From positions 1 through 14,919 of the forward strand of contig CAZKBT010000073.1 in the NCBI GenBank assembly GCA_964551305.1: a DNA stretch of 14,919 bases. The letters run 5' to 3'. Position 1 is the stretch's first letter. Each line of letters starts with the position of its first letter. The position numbers and the translations under genes are program-made. The notes below the pieces were generated by a model, which worked only from the letters and a program-made list of their open reading frames with translations, did not search any database and had not been told where the DNA came from. This DNA comes from JBAZDC01 sp041654595 (GTDB lineage: Bacteria > Pseudomonadota > Gammaproteobacteria > Burkholderiales > Burkholderiaceae_B). Below are positions 1 through 6,616 of the stretch, piece after piece.

Positions 1-534
1 ATCCGCTTCGGGAACGACCCGGGTGACGCCGTCCACGTCCACCACTGCGAAGCCTTGCATGCGCAGCGTACTGAGCAGCATGGAATAAGCGGTGTCGGCA
101 TCCACCGGCGTTTCCGACACCAGCGTCAGTTGGCCGCGGACACGTGGATCGACGACGAAATTGCGTCCGGTGAAGCGGGCCAGCGCGCGCACGACTCCTT
201 GGAGGTCGGCGTCGACGAAACTCAGCATGATGCTTTCGCCGGAAGGCTCGCGAGCGGAGGAGGAAGGCGAAGGCGCCGTGTCGCGGCCGGCCGGCCGCCG
301 GGCGGCGGGGCGAGGCGGCAATTTCGTTTCCTGCAAAGGCGAGGCGGTGATGCCGGGGCTTTCCTGGCGCCAGCCTTGTCCGGTCGAGGTGTGGACCACC
401 ATCTGCGAGCGCTCGTCCGCATTGGCATGAGTCCGGGGATCCGTGGCGCAGCCCGCCAGGATCAGGCATAGGACGAGCGTCGGCAAGACGTGGCCGCGGC
501 ATCCATGATGCATGGTTGGGTGGGTTCTTCTCAT
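1..534 (-). CDS. gspD: Type II secretion secretin GspD, N-terminal part (lipoprotein type), cut by window edge
   Basis: Outer-membrane secretin that forms the exit channel of the T2SS. The frame is open from ATG at 534 down to base 1, giving 178 residues and no stop, so the C-terminal secretin barrel lies outside. Residues 15-29 are a hydrophobic signal ending in a lipobox LAGC (Cys29), followed by Ala at +2, which suggests an outer-membrane lipoprotein. Residues about 33-100 form a Pro/Arg/Ser-rich linker. From about 101 (IMLSFVDADLQGVVRALARF) the sequence matches the secretin N0 domain, including the NFVVDPRV stretch. A second in-frame ATG at 513 would give a tidier signal peptide; neither start has a strong ribosome site. 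It follows gspN by 37 bp and is probably the last visible gene of the operon. Family assignment is firm; lipidation is inferred from the motif. Confidence 0.93.
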   Translation of the reverse strand, partial: MRRTHPTMHHGCRGHVLPTLVLCLILAGCATDPRTHANADERSQMVVHTSTGQGWRQESPGITASPLQETKLPPRPAARRPAGRDTAPSPSSSAREPSGESIMLSFVDADLQGVVRALARFTGRNFVVDPRVRGQLTLVSETPVDADTAYSMLLSTLRMQGFAVVDVDGVTRVVPEAD

Positions 535-571
535 GAGTATGGTATCGGTTTGCATGTGGGAATAGGATGCG

Positions 572-1324
572 CTAAGGAAATCGGAACGTGGCCGCGTTGT
601 CTCGACGCGGCCCGATGGCGGCCAGCAGCTCGCCCAAGGCGGCATGAATCTCCTGGCCGGCGGCGGGATCGACTTGCGCCGTGCCGTTGAAGCGCAATTC
701 GCCTCCGCGGCCCGCCGTGCCCGTTCCATTCAAAATGAGGGGCCCCTGGCGACTGCTCAAATTGAGGTCGATGGCGTCCTGGGAGCCCTGTTTCAGGGTA
801 AAGGCATAGTCGCCCAGGGGCCGCACGGGCGTCAGCGCGGACGTGGCGCTGCGCCATTCCGCGTTCAACAACAGGGTGCCCGGCGGGCGATCGTCCCGGC
901 CAAGCCGCATGGCGGGCCAGCTCAAGGACAGCTCGCCTCCCGGATCGATGGCGGCCAGGCGGGCGTCTAGCGTGCCGAGCACGGTAACCGGTATGAGCAG
1001 AGTTTGCGCCGATATGGCGACGCCCGACCAGGAGGGTTTCAGGGCCAACGGATTGCGCAGCCATGAATGAGTGAGCGTCAATGCCGGGCCGCCTTGCAGC
1101 GAGACCTTCCAGTTCAGCGGGTCGGCTATCGTGCGGCGGCGTCCGGGCGCGCCGATTGCAATCGTCGCGGCGCCGGACCATACCGTGCCGCTTGCATCGA
1201 CGATCGCCACCGGCCAGGCGGCCGGCAGCGCCATGATCAGCCAGCGCGCGGGAAGCACGATCAGCGCGGCCGAGCAGGCCGCCAGCAAGAGAAACAGCAT
1301 TGAAGCGATCAGTCGTTTGCTCAT
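572..1324 (-). CDS. gspN: Type II secretion system protein GspN
   Basis: A 250-residue inner-membrane-anchored accessory protein of the T2SS, found in only some T2SS operons and not essential in all of them. Residues about 5-27 form one N-terminal membrane segment after a short basic start (MSKR). The rest is a periplasmic, beta-rich domain. The features that resemble GspN are the early WPVAIVDASGTVWSG stretch and repeated short hydrophobic strands ending in an LRFNGTAQVD segment. Its ATG overlaps the gspM stop as ATGA (1321-1324), so translation is probably coupled. Sequence conservation in this family is low, so the call leans partly on position between gspM and gspD. Confidence 0.85.
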   Translation of the reverse strand: MSKRLIASMLFLLLAACSAALIVLPARWLIMALPAAWPVAIVDASGTVWSGAATIAIGAPGRRRTIADPLNWKVSLQGGPALTLTHSWLRNPLALKPSWSGVAISAQTLLIPVTVLGTLDARLAAIDPGGELSLSWPAMRLGRDDRPPGTLLLNAEWRSATSALTPVRPLGDYAFTLKQGSQDAIDLNLSSRQGPLILNGTGTAGRGGELRFNGTAQVDPAAGQEIHAALGELLAAIGPRRDNAATFRFP

Positions 1325-1887
1325 CGGGTCCGCCTTTCCGGCTGTTGGACGAGGATGCGGCCGGATACGTGGCCGGGTCTATCGCGTCCGTCGACCGTCG
1401 CGCGGACGAGCTCGACCATGGTGGTTCGCAGTTGCGCTAGATGTGGCAGGCCGGACAGCCACTCCATGACTTGGAGCGCATTGGCGTTATGCAGCGTGAA
1501 TTCCCATTGCCGTGTCGTGCCGTCGCCGGCCGCCAGGCCGGCTGTTTCGCTCAATGTCGCGGATGCTTCCAGCCCCGCGCGCCTCAAGCTGGCGCGCAGC
1601 GTACGAGGGAGCTCGACGGGATCGATCCGGCCCGACTGGTTGCGTTGCAGGGCCTGGGTTTCTTGTATCAAGGCTTGCACTTGGGCTGCTTCGGCATGGA
1701 GTCGGGGCAGCAGCTCGCGCGATTGTGCGATGGTGTCGAGCGCAGGCCGAAGAATCAGCATCCAGGCGAGCGAGACAATAATCACGGCCGAGCAGGCCAG
1801 CAACAACAGGCGTTCCCGGCCGGAGCGCTGGGTCCACCACGCGCCTGCCTGGCGCTTGAACGAGTTCAGCTGGTCGCGCATCGTCAT
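1321..1887 (-). CDS. gspM: Type II secretion inner-membrane platform protein GspM
   Basis: A 188-residue bitopic inner-membrane protein that partners GspL in the T2SS assembly platform. The layout is typical: a short basic cytoplasmic tail (residues 1-25, containing WWTQRSGRERLLL), one membrane helix (about 26-46), a helical stretch rich in Gln/Glu/Leu (about 50-90, likely coiled coil), then a periplasmic ferredoxin-like domain ending in LRTTMVELVRATVDG. The length fits the family (about 160-190). ATG 1887 overlaps the gspL stop by 4 bp and its own stop overlaps gspN by 4 bp. A second Met two codons downstream is an alternative start. Confidence comes from both sequence pattern and operon position. 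Confidence 0.92.
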   Translation of the reverse strand: MTMRDQLNSFKRQAGAWWTQRSGRERLLLLACSAVIIVSLAWMLILRPALDTIAQSRELLPRLHAEAAQVQALIQETQALQRNQSGRIDPVELPRTLRASLRRAGLEASATLSETAGLAAGDGTTRQWEFTLHNANALQVMEWLSGLPHLAQLRTTMVELVRATVDGRDRPGHVSGRILVQQPERRTR

Positions 1888-2909
1888 GGGCGCGTTCCCT
1901 CGTCGGCCTGAAGGCTGGCGGGACGAAAGCGCCAGGTATGAGGAACGTTATCGTCTTTCGTTAGGATAAGGGAATGCACGGATGCCGCTTGGTGCAAGCC
2001 CGCTTCGTTGGCGGGAGGGACATAGCCTTCGGTCAGCACCAAGGTCAACTGTCCATCTTCATACAGCAAAGAACGGACGTGGCCGTCGGCGAAATCCAGC
2101 ACCTTGCTGGCGCTCGAAGCCATGGACATGAAATCGTCCTCGCCCGCCGCGCCGTCGGCCAGTCGCAGCATGTCGCGTTGGGCGCGTGCCTGGCGCACGG
2201 GATCGATGATCACCGGAATGCCGGGAAATGCGTTGCGCACGGCTTGTTCAGTCCCGGTTTGCAGGTCGTTGATTTCTTTGCGCAGCTGGACGGCGTGAAT
2301 TTGCAGCCCGACCAGCCATAGCAAGGCGGCGGCGCCCGCCCATTTCAGGGGGGCGCGCCAGCGATCGATGGGCGAAGAGGGTCTCCATTCGGGCCTTGCC
2401 AGGGACCAGCGCGGCAGCGGCGCTTGCCAGCGCGCGCCGACGGGAAGCGACAGCGGGTCGCTGGGATGCGGATCGTTCTCGGGAATGGCCAAGGCGAACG
2501 GCACGATGACGGTAACGTCGAGTCCGGCCTCATCGAGTAGTCGCCAGGCTCTCAGGAACGCGCTGCGCGACGTCCAGGCCGCCTGTACGCTGCCGTCGGG
2601 GGCACGCGGCCCGTGGGCGACGCAAAGCGCTTCGATCGGATCGAGCGCCATGGGCTCCACGCTGGATTGCACGGCTGCGTACAGGCGTTTCGAGCTCAAC
2701 GGCGGAACCACGACGGTGGCCACGACCGAATCCCGGGGGTGCAGAATCGCTTGCACGTGATCGGCGGGAACGGATCGCGCGATGTCGCCCAGCGCCAGCT
2801 CGCCGCTGCGCAGCAGTCGGTCGTCGCGATCGAGCAAGGCAAAAGGCACGATCGAGGTCGGGGTCAGCTCCGTAAGGGGAGGCAAGGCCAGGCGAAGTCG
2901 GCTTTTCAT
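1884..2909 (-). CDS. gspL: Type II secretion platform protein GspL
   Basis: A 341-residue platform protein that links the cytoplasmic ATPase GspE to the membrane complex. The N-terminal part (about 1-180) is the cytoplasmic actin-like domain, with the LLDRDDRLLRSGEL and VVVPPLSSKRLYAAVQSSVE stretches typical of the family. A single membrane helix follows at about 188-206 (WAGAAALLWLVGLQ), then a periplasmic domain (about 207-341) with a coiled-coil-like QLRKEINDLQTGTEQ start. It is somewhat shorter than the usual 380-400 residues, mainly in the cytoplasmic domain. AAGGAA at 2919-2914 on this strand serves as ribosome site with short spacing. Only one base separates it from the gspK stop. The identification is firm. 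Confidence 0.93.
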   Translation of the reverse strand: MKSRLRLALPPLTELTPTSIVPFALLDRDDRLLRSGELALGDIARSVPADHVQAILHPRDSVVATVVVPPLSSKRLYAAVQSSVEPMALDPIEALCVAHGPRAPDGSVQAAWTSRSAFLRAWRLLDEAGLDVTVIVPFALAIPENDPHPSDPLSLPVGARWQAPLPRWSLARPEWRPSSPIDRWRAPLKWAGAAALLWLVGLQIHAVQLRKEINDLQTGTEQAVRNAFPGIPVIIDPVRQARAQRDMLRLADGAAGEDDFMSMASSASKVLDFADGHVRSLLYEDGQLTLVLTEGYVPPANEAGLHQAASVHSLILTKDDNVPHTWRFRPASLQADEGTRP

Positions 2910-2910
2910 A

Positions 2911-3837
2911 TTATTCCTTGATCCAGCGTATCAGGGGAGGACCGCCCGCCTTGCGATGCAGCAAGGCTTGTATGTCGACGGAGGCATGGTCGAGGGACAC
3001 CTCGCCGGTCACTTTGAACCAATCGCTGCTGACGCCGACGTGGTTTTGCGCAGCGATATCGGGATCGTTCAGGCGATTGAAAAAATCGGCGCTGCTGGCG
3101 AACCAGAATCCTTGATCTCGCTGGAAGGACGTACTGCGCGCCAGGGCCAGATCCAGGCCGGGAATGGCGGCGCTCAGCACTTCCGGGCTGGCGGTGTTGA
3201 CGTTGATCGTGGTTTTTTCCGGCACGACGGTCAGATAGTCCGCAAGGGCGAGGACGATATCCGGCGACATATCCCGAATGCTCAAGAGGTCTTGGACGGT
3301 TCTCAGGCCGGGCGCCGCCTGCGCGGCGTTCTCGCCGGCTTGCGCTTCCGCCACGCGTTGCGCGATCGCGGGCGCGACCGTGGCGGGCAGGTCCAGAATG
3401 GTGGTCAAGCGCTCCAGGGCGGCCAATTCTTGCGGCTGCACCACGCCTTTTTCCGCGAGGCGCCATAGGTTGAGCTTGCCTTGCTCATCCTCGATCTGTC
3501 CGGAAAAATAGGCCTTTCGCGTATCGCCGGGCGCGCTGATTTCAAAGCCGACGATGGGTTGCGCCCAGATGGCGCGTTTGATCGTTACATTGTTGTGGCG
3601 CATGTCATCGAACAGGATGACGCGGGCCCAATCGAGCCCGCCGCGCAAGAGCCATCGGGCTTGCGCGCGATCACGCTCGCCGATGAGCGTATCGGCAAGC
3701 AGGGTCTGCCGCTCCATGATGGCGGCTGTGGCCACCGAGGCCGCGGCCACGACGATCAATGCGCCTATGATGGCCATGCCCCGTTGTCGCGAGGGCGCGG
3801 CACGGTGCCGGGCAAGCGGGCGCGAAGCCGGGCTCAT
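2911..3837 (-). CDS. gspK: Minor pseudopilin GspK
   Basis: A 308-residue minor pseudopilin that sits at the tip of the T2SS pseudopilus with GspI and GspJ. The prepilin leader has basic residues and a Gly20|Met21 cleavage point (RQRG then MAIIGALIVVAAASVATAAI). As is characteristic of GspK, the usual Glu at position 5 of the mature protein is absent (Gly here). The large domain contains the family TINVNTASPEVLSAAIPGL segment and the ALADYLT motif. The start is set at ATG 3837 because it overlaps the gspJ stop as ATGA and gives a normal leader; the frame stays open upstream, but that part is only antisense-like extension through gspJ. Confidence is high. Confidence 0.95.
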   Translation of the reverse strand: MSPASRPLARHRAAPSRQRGMAIIGALIVVAAASVATAAIMERQTLLADTLIGERDRAQARWLLRGGLDWARVILFDDMRHNNVTIKRAIWAQPIVGFEISAPGDTRKAYFSGQIEDEQGKLNLWRLAEKGVVQPQELAALERLTTILDLPATVAPAIAQRVAEAQAGENAAQAAPGLRTVQDLLSIRDMSPDIVLALADYLTVVPEKTTINVNTASPEVLSAAIPGLDLALARSTSFQRDQGFWFASSADFFNRLNDPDIAAQNHVGVSSDWFKVTGEVSLDHASVDIQALLHRKAGGPPLIRWIKE

Positions 3838-4439
3838 GGCAGCATCACCACTTTTCGGTAGCTCTCGTCGACCCCGTCGCGGCGGCGTTCGATGACGATT
3901 TCCATGCCGGTGGCCGCAGGCTGGATTTCCGACAGATCCGGCGTCGACCAGCCTTGGCCCGGCACCCAGCCGCGGACCGTGAAGTTGCGCACGTGCTCCA
4001 GCACGACTTCGCCGGCTTGCGCATCCGGCAAGGGCAGCGTGTTCGAGACCGGGCCTACCGCGCGGCGCAATGTGTCGCCGTCCCGGCCCCAGGCTATTTT
4101 CTGCCATGCGCCGTCCTGCGCCGAGCGGGCGATGGTCAGCACGGGCGCGACCCAAAGCAATCCCGACGGCAGCATGGCGCCCGTGAGCGCGGCACGATCG
4201 GCCTGTATGAGGGAGGGCAGTACGTCGTTGCCGGCATGCTTGCCGATGTCGCTCTCGATCTGGCCCAGGACGCGAACGATCGCCATGGTGTCGTCCGCGT
4301 TGGCGTTCAAGCGCCTGCTCGATCTGTCCGTCAGGTCGAGCGCCTGCCAGGACATGACGCTGAGCATTGCCAGCAGGGCTAGGGCGATCAGGACTTCGAT
4401 GAGTGTGAAGCCCTGTTGGTCGGTCGCGGCGCGTTTCAT
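3834..4439 (-). CDS. gspJ: Minor pseudopilin GspJ
   Basis: A 201-residue minor pseudopilin of the T2SS tip complex. The leader is MKRAATDQQG, cleaved before FTLIEVLIALALLAMLSVM, with Glu5 present in the mature helix. The body contains the GspJ-type SRRLNANADDTMAIVRVLGQ and YRKVVMLP ends. The chosen ATG at 4439 overlaps the gspI stop (ATGA, 4436-4439) and gives a 10-residue leader; the open frame continues upstream to about 4997 but that extension runs through gspI and lacks any pilin features. The GFTLIEVLIALA leader and length fit GspJ, and the gene order I-J-K supports it. Confidence 0.94.
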   Translation of the reverse strand: MKRAATDQQGFTLIEVLIALALLAMLSVMSWQALDLTDRSSRRLNANADDTMAIVRVLGQIESDIGKHAGNDVLPSLIQADRAALTGAMLPSGLLWVAPVLTIARSAQDGAWQKIAWGRDGDTLRRAVGPVSNTLPLPDAQAGEVVLEHVRNFTVRGWVPGQGWSTPDLSEIQPAATGMEIVIERRRDGVDESYRKVVMLP

Positions 4440-4807
4440 GGCATGGGGGATAGCAAGCCGCTCAGCTCGGCCAGGACCGGTCCTTGAGCGAGACGCGCGC
4501 GTATGGTGACCAGCCGGAAATTGCCGTTGACCGTGTTCTGGACATCGTGCTCGCAGATAAAGGCCAGGGACCCTTGAGGGCAGGGCTCGGTTTTGCGTCC
4601 CATGACGGGGAAGGCGCGCAGCAGGCGCAGCTCGGCAAGGCTGTTCTCGGCCGCTTGCAGCGCCAGGCTGCGTTGCTGCATGGACTGTGCGCCGTGGGCG
4701 CTCACGTTCAATGCGCGCATGCAGGCGATCAAGGCAATGCTGACGATGGCCAACGCGACCAGGACTTCTATCAGTGTGAAGCCGGCCGGCGCCAGGGGCC
4801 GGCTCAT
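4436..4807 (-). CDS. gspI: Minor pseudopilin GspI
   Basis: A 123-residue minor pseudopilin, thought to nucleate the tip complex with GspJ and GspK. The leader is MSRPLAPAG, cleaved before FTLIEVLVALAIVSIALIAC, with Glu5 in place. After the helix, AAENSLAELRLLRAFP matches the GspI pattern (usually A-x-N-x-L/A-E-x-R). The start at ATG 4807 forms an ATGA overlap with the gspH stop (4804-4807); a longer open frame to 4900 adds residues with no pilin character. Length is normal for the family. Confidence 0.94.
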   Translation of the reverse strand: MSRPLAPAGFTLIEVLVALAIVSIALIACMRALNVSAHGAQSMQQRSLALQAAENSLAELRLLRAFPVMGRKTEPCPQGSLAFICEHDVQNTVNGNFRLVTIRARLAQGPVLAELSGLLSPMP

Positions 4808-5328
4808 GGCTGCACCTCGTAATGGCCGGCGCCTGCTCGGGTGATGCGTATCGTGTTGGTGCCGTCGCGTAATTCGACGCTCGCCGGTCCCGATATCCAT
4901 TCGGACTGAAATACTTGGGCGCCCGGCGGTTGAACCTGTACTTGAACGGCTTTGTCGGTGCTCCAGGCGCGAGGGCGCAGCGGACTATCGCCTTCATATG
5001 CGACGGCCGGCGCCGGCTCGGACAGGCGCGTCAAGGCGGAGGGCCGGAACAGCCGGCGGGGCGCGTGCGCGAACGCGTAACCTTCAATGCCGTACTCCCA
5101 TACGACGGCGTTTCCGCTTTTGCGCGCTTCGGCTTGGGCGACGGAAAACAGGAGAGCCAGGCGAGTGGCGTCCTGGCGTAGCGCGCGCCCATCGGTATCG
5201 GACAGCGCGCTGACGCTGACCGCCCCGGCGGCGATGCCGACGATGACGAGCACGATGAGCACCTCCAGGAGAGAAAACCCCTGTTGACGCGTTCGGCTAG
5301 CGGGACCAGGAACCGATATCGGCATCAT
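4804..5328 (-). CDS. gspH: Minor pseudopilin GspH
   Basis: A 174-residue minor pseudopilin of the T2SS. The 17-residue leader ends RTRQQG and is cleaved before FSLLEVLIVLVIVGIAAGAV, with Glu5 present. The DATRLALLFSVAQAEARKSG stretch after the helix is the GspH/FimT-type pattern. Two adjacent ATG codons (5328 and 5325) can start it. Its first 32 bases overlap the 3' end of gspG in another frame, the longest overlap in this operon, so expression is probably coupled to gspG. Identification by pilin motif plus position is firm. Confidence 0.93.
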   Translation of the reverse strand: MMPISVPGPASRTRQQGFSLLEVLIVLVIVGIAAGAVSVSALSDTDGRALRQDATRLALLFSVAQAEARKSGNAVVWEYGIEGYAFAHAPRRLFRPSALTRLSEPAPAVAYEGDSPLRPRAWSTDKAVQVQVQPPGAQVFQSEWISGPASVELRDGTNTIRITRAGAGHYEVQP

Positions 5329-5818
5329 TGTTCTCGCCGCCCACCCGGCCGTCTGCGCCCAAAGAAAAAACGTCGACTTCTCCGTTCACGCCGGGATTCA
5401 AGTATTGGTATGGCGTTCCCCAAGGATCGTCGGGCAGACGATCCAGATAGGCGCGCCGATTGCCCGCCTGGCCGTCCCGAGCCTCTCCCAGCAATGCTTT
5501 CAAGCCTTCTTCCGTACTGGGGTAGCGGCCGTTGTCCAATCGATACAGCTTCAGGGCCTGCATCAAGGCGCCGATGTCTTGGCGTACGGCCACGGCGCGC
5601 GCCTGATCGGGGCGGTCCATGATATTGGGCACGATAAGCGCTGCCATGATTCCCATGATGACGACCACCACCAGGATTTCGATGAGGGAAAAGCCGGACT
5701 GGCGGCCGGCGGCGCGAGAAGGGTGGGGAACAGCGTGGCGGGATGACGCGATCTGGATGAATTTTGACGAAGCGATGGCGGGCGTGGGCTCGGGAAAAGG
5801 TGACAAGGGTGGATTCAT
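5297..5818 (-). CDS. gspG: Major pseudopilin GspG with unusually long leader
   Basis: The main subunit of the T2SS pseudopilus, 173 residues as read. Cleavage by prepilin peptidase would fall after Gly42, before FSLIEILVVVVIMGIMAALI; Glu5 is present. The mature part carries the family marks: KLYRLDNGRYPSTEEGLKAL, DPWGTPYQYLNPG, and a C-terminal VFSLGADGRVGGENNDADIG segment that in GspG binds calcium. The leader of 42 residues is long; I found no ATG, GTG or TTG closer to the cleavage site except a TTG at codon 5, so ATG 5818 is kept. No strong ribosome site precedes it. It is the first gene of the leftward operon, next to the divergent promoter region. Confidence 0.95.
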   Translation of the reverse strand: MNPPLSPFPEPTPAIASSKFIQIASSRHAVPHPSRAAGRQSGFSLIEILVVVVIMGIMAALIVPNIMDRPDQARAVAVRQDIGALMQALKLYRLDNGRYPSTEEGLKALLGEARDGQAGNRRAYLDRLPDDPWGTPYQYLNPGVNGEVDVFSLGADGRVGGENNDADIGSWSR

Positions 5819-5926
5819 AGAGTGTCCATCAAGGGCGGCTTTCAGGCAGGCGTCCGTGGATGTCGTTTTACAGACGGATTCGTTGACTAGGGACGGAAAA
5901 AATATCGCGGTCGGCCCGCTGTTATC

Positions 5927-5975
5927 ATTCTAAAATGCAGCAGTAAGAAACTATTGTAATAGATCGTTTTAGAAT
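5927..5975. repeat. Inverted repeat ATTCTAAAA / TTTTAGAAT in the gsp divergent promoter region
   Basis: A perfect 9-bp inverted repeat: 5927-5935 and 5967-5975, 31 bases apart (40 bp centre to centre, near four helical turns). The right arm overlaps the candidate -35 of the gspC promoter. Between the arms lies a smaller palindrome, CTATT-GT-AATAG (5951-5962). The arrangement would suit a pair of regulator half-sites or operators, but AT-rich sequence produces such matches by chance fairly easily. Confidence 0.45.
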
Positions 5976-6065
5976 CAACCTGTTAATTTTATAAATGACA
6001 ATTCTTATCGGGTCAATGCGCCGGCAAGCGCCATGCCGATAACCGGATTTCAAAAGGGCATGCGG

Positions 6066-6075
6066 NNNNNNNNNN
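6066..6075. other. Assembly gap (ten Ns)
   Basis: Ten undetermined bases, probably a placeholder of arbitrary size, just 9 bases upstream of the gspC ATG. Its true length is unknown, so the ribosome site and possibly a few N-terminal codons of gspC may be missing. Confidence 0.95.
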
Positions 6076-6084
6076 GCCTGTAAG

Positions 6085-6549
6085 ATGAAAATATCGAGCC
6101 CGGCCTTTTCCGTCGATGCGGCGGCGCTTCTGCACAAGCTGGCCATCCTGGCGATGGCGGTGGGGGTAGGCGTATGGGGTGCCGTGATCTTCGCCCCCGT
6201 CCCCGGCGAACAGCCGCCGGCGCTGGAGGTCGGGGCGGCGCCGAGCCGGGATACGGCGGCCGTGTCCCGTTGGTTCGGCGGGGCCGCCTTGCGCGTGCGC
6301 GTCACGGTCGTCGGGCTCATCGCCGGCGATAAAGGCGGCGGAGCGGCATTGCTGGCCCTGAACGGCGCAGCGCCGCAGGCATACCGGGTCGGCCAGGTAT
6401 TGGCGCCGGGCGTGACTTTGGCCGCGGTGGGGCCAAACGCCGTTTCGATCGATCAGGACGGCGTTATCGAGCAGGTGGACATGCCGGCCCACCCCGTCGA
6501 TCCCGTCGAAGGCTTCATTTCCGTGCCCGCTACCGCGCGGCGGCCATGA
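6085..6549 (+). CDS. gspC: Type II secretion inner-membrane protein GspC, short form without PDZ domain
   Basis: A 154-residue bitopic protein that links the inner-membrane platform to the N0 domain of the secretin. Residues about 17-37 are one membrane helix. Residues about 70-130 form the homology-region (HR) domain: VTVVGLIAGDKGG, ALLALNG, and AYRVGQVLAPGVTLAAVGP, the usual pattern where GspC binds GspD. The protein stops soon after, so the C-terminal PDZ or coiled-coil domain of longer family members (about 270-300 residues) is absent; no frameshift is visible. The frame remains open upstream to the Ns, so the start may lie further left. It is divergent from gspG-N/D and 64 bp before the prepilin peptidase. 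Confidence 0.9.
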   Translation: MKISSPAFSVDAAALLHKLAILAMAVGVGVWGAVIFAPVPGEQPPALEVGAAPSRDTAAVSRWFGGAALRVRVTVVGLIAGDKGGGAALLALNGAAPQAYRVGQVLAPGVTLAAVGPNAVSIDQDGVIEQVDMPAHPVDPVEGFISVPATARRP

Positions 6550-6590
6550 TCTCTTTGTCAGGACGCGTACCCGGCCGGCCGGCCCACGTG

Positions 6591-6616
6591 CGTTACCGTC
6601 GAGGAAACCGGTAATG
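6591..6616 (+). promoter_or_regulatory. Hairpin enclosing the gspO start codon, ribosome site in its loop
   Basis: CGTTACCG (6591-6598) can pair with CGGTAATG (6609-6616), giving 8 pairs in RNA including one G-U. The whole AUG is in the 3' arm, while the ribosome site GAGGAA (6601-6606) sits in the 10-base loop. It is a candidate translational control structure for the prepilin peptidase; function is inferred only. Confidence 0.4.

Larger units (their letters stand above)
5819..6084. promoter_or_regulatory. Divergent intergenic region between gspG and gspC
   Basis: 266 bases with no gene that must hold the promoters for both T2SS arms. The central part (about 5920-6010) is clearly AT-rich against GC-rich surroundings. 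On the plus strand TTTTAG at 5967-5972 and TATAAA at 5990-5995 are 17 bases apart and make a fair candidate promoter for gspC. On the minus strand TAGAAT at 5930-5925 is a possible -10 for gspG without a good -35. An inverted repeat and a partly Fur-box-like site lie here and are reported separately. The assembly gap at 6066-6075 leaves the gspC leader uncertain. Confidence 0.6.

Noticed and set aside
2911..4155. A 414-codon version of gspK beginning at 4155
   Set aside because: The extension overlaps gspJ out of frame; the start at 3837 gives the expected leader and an ATGA junction.
3834..4997. A 387-codon version of gspJ beginning near 4997
   Set aside because: The first half reads through gspI and gspH in another frame and lacks a prepilin leader; the ATGA-coupled ATG at 4439 gives a normal GspJ.
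6569..6584. Self-complementary CCGGCCGGCCGG run between gspC and gspO as a regulatory element
   Set aside because: Short GC-only repeats of this kind are frequent in such DNA (a similar one lies in gspD), and nothing else supports a function.
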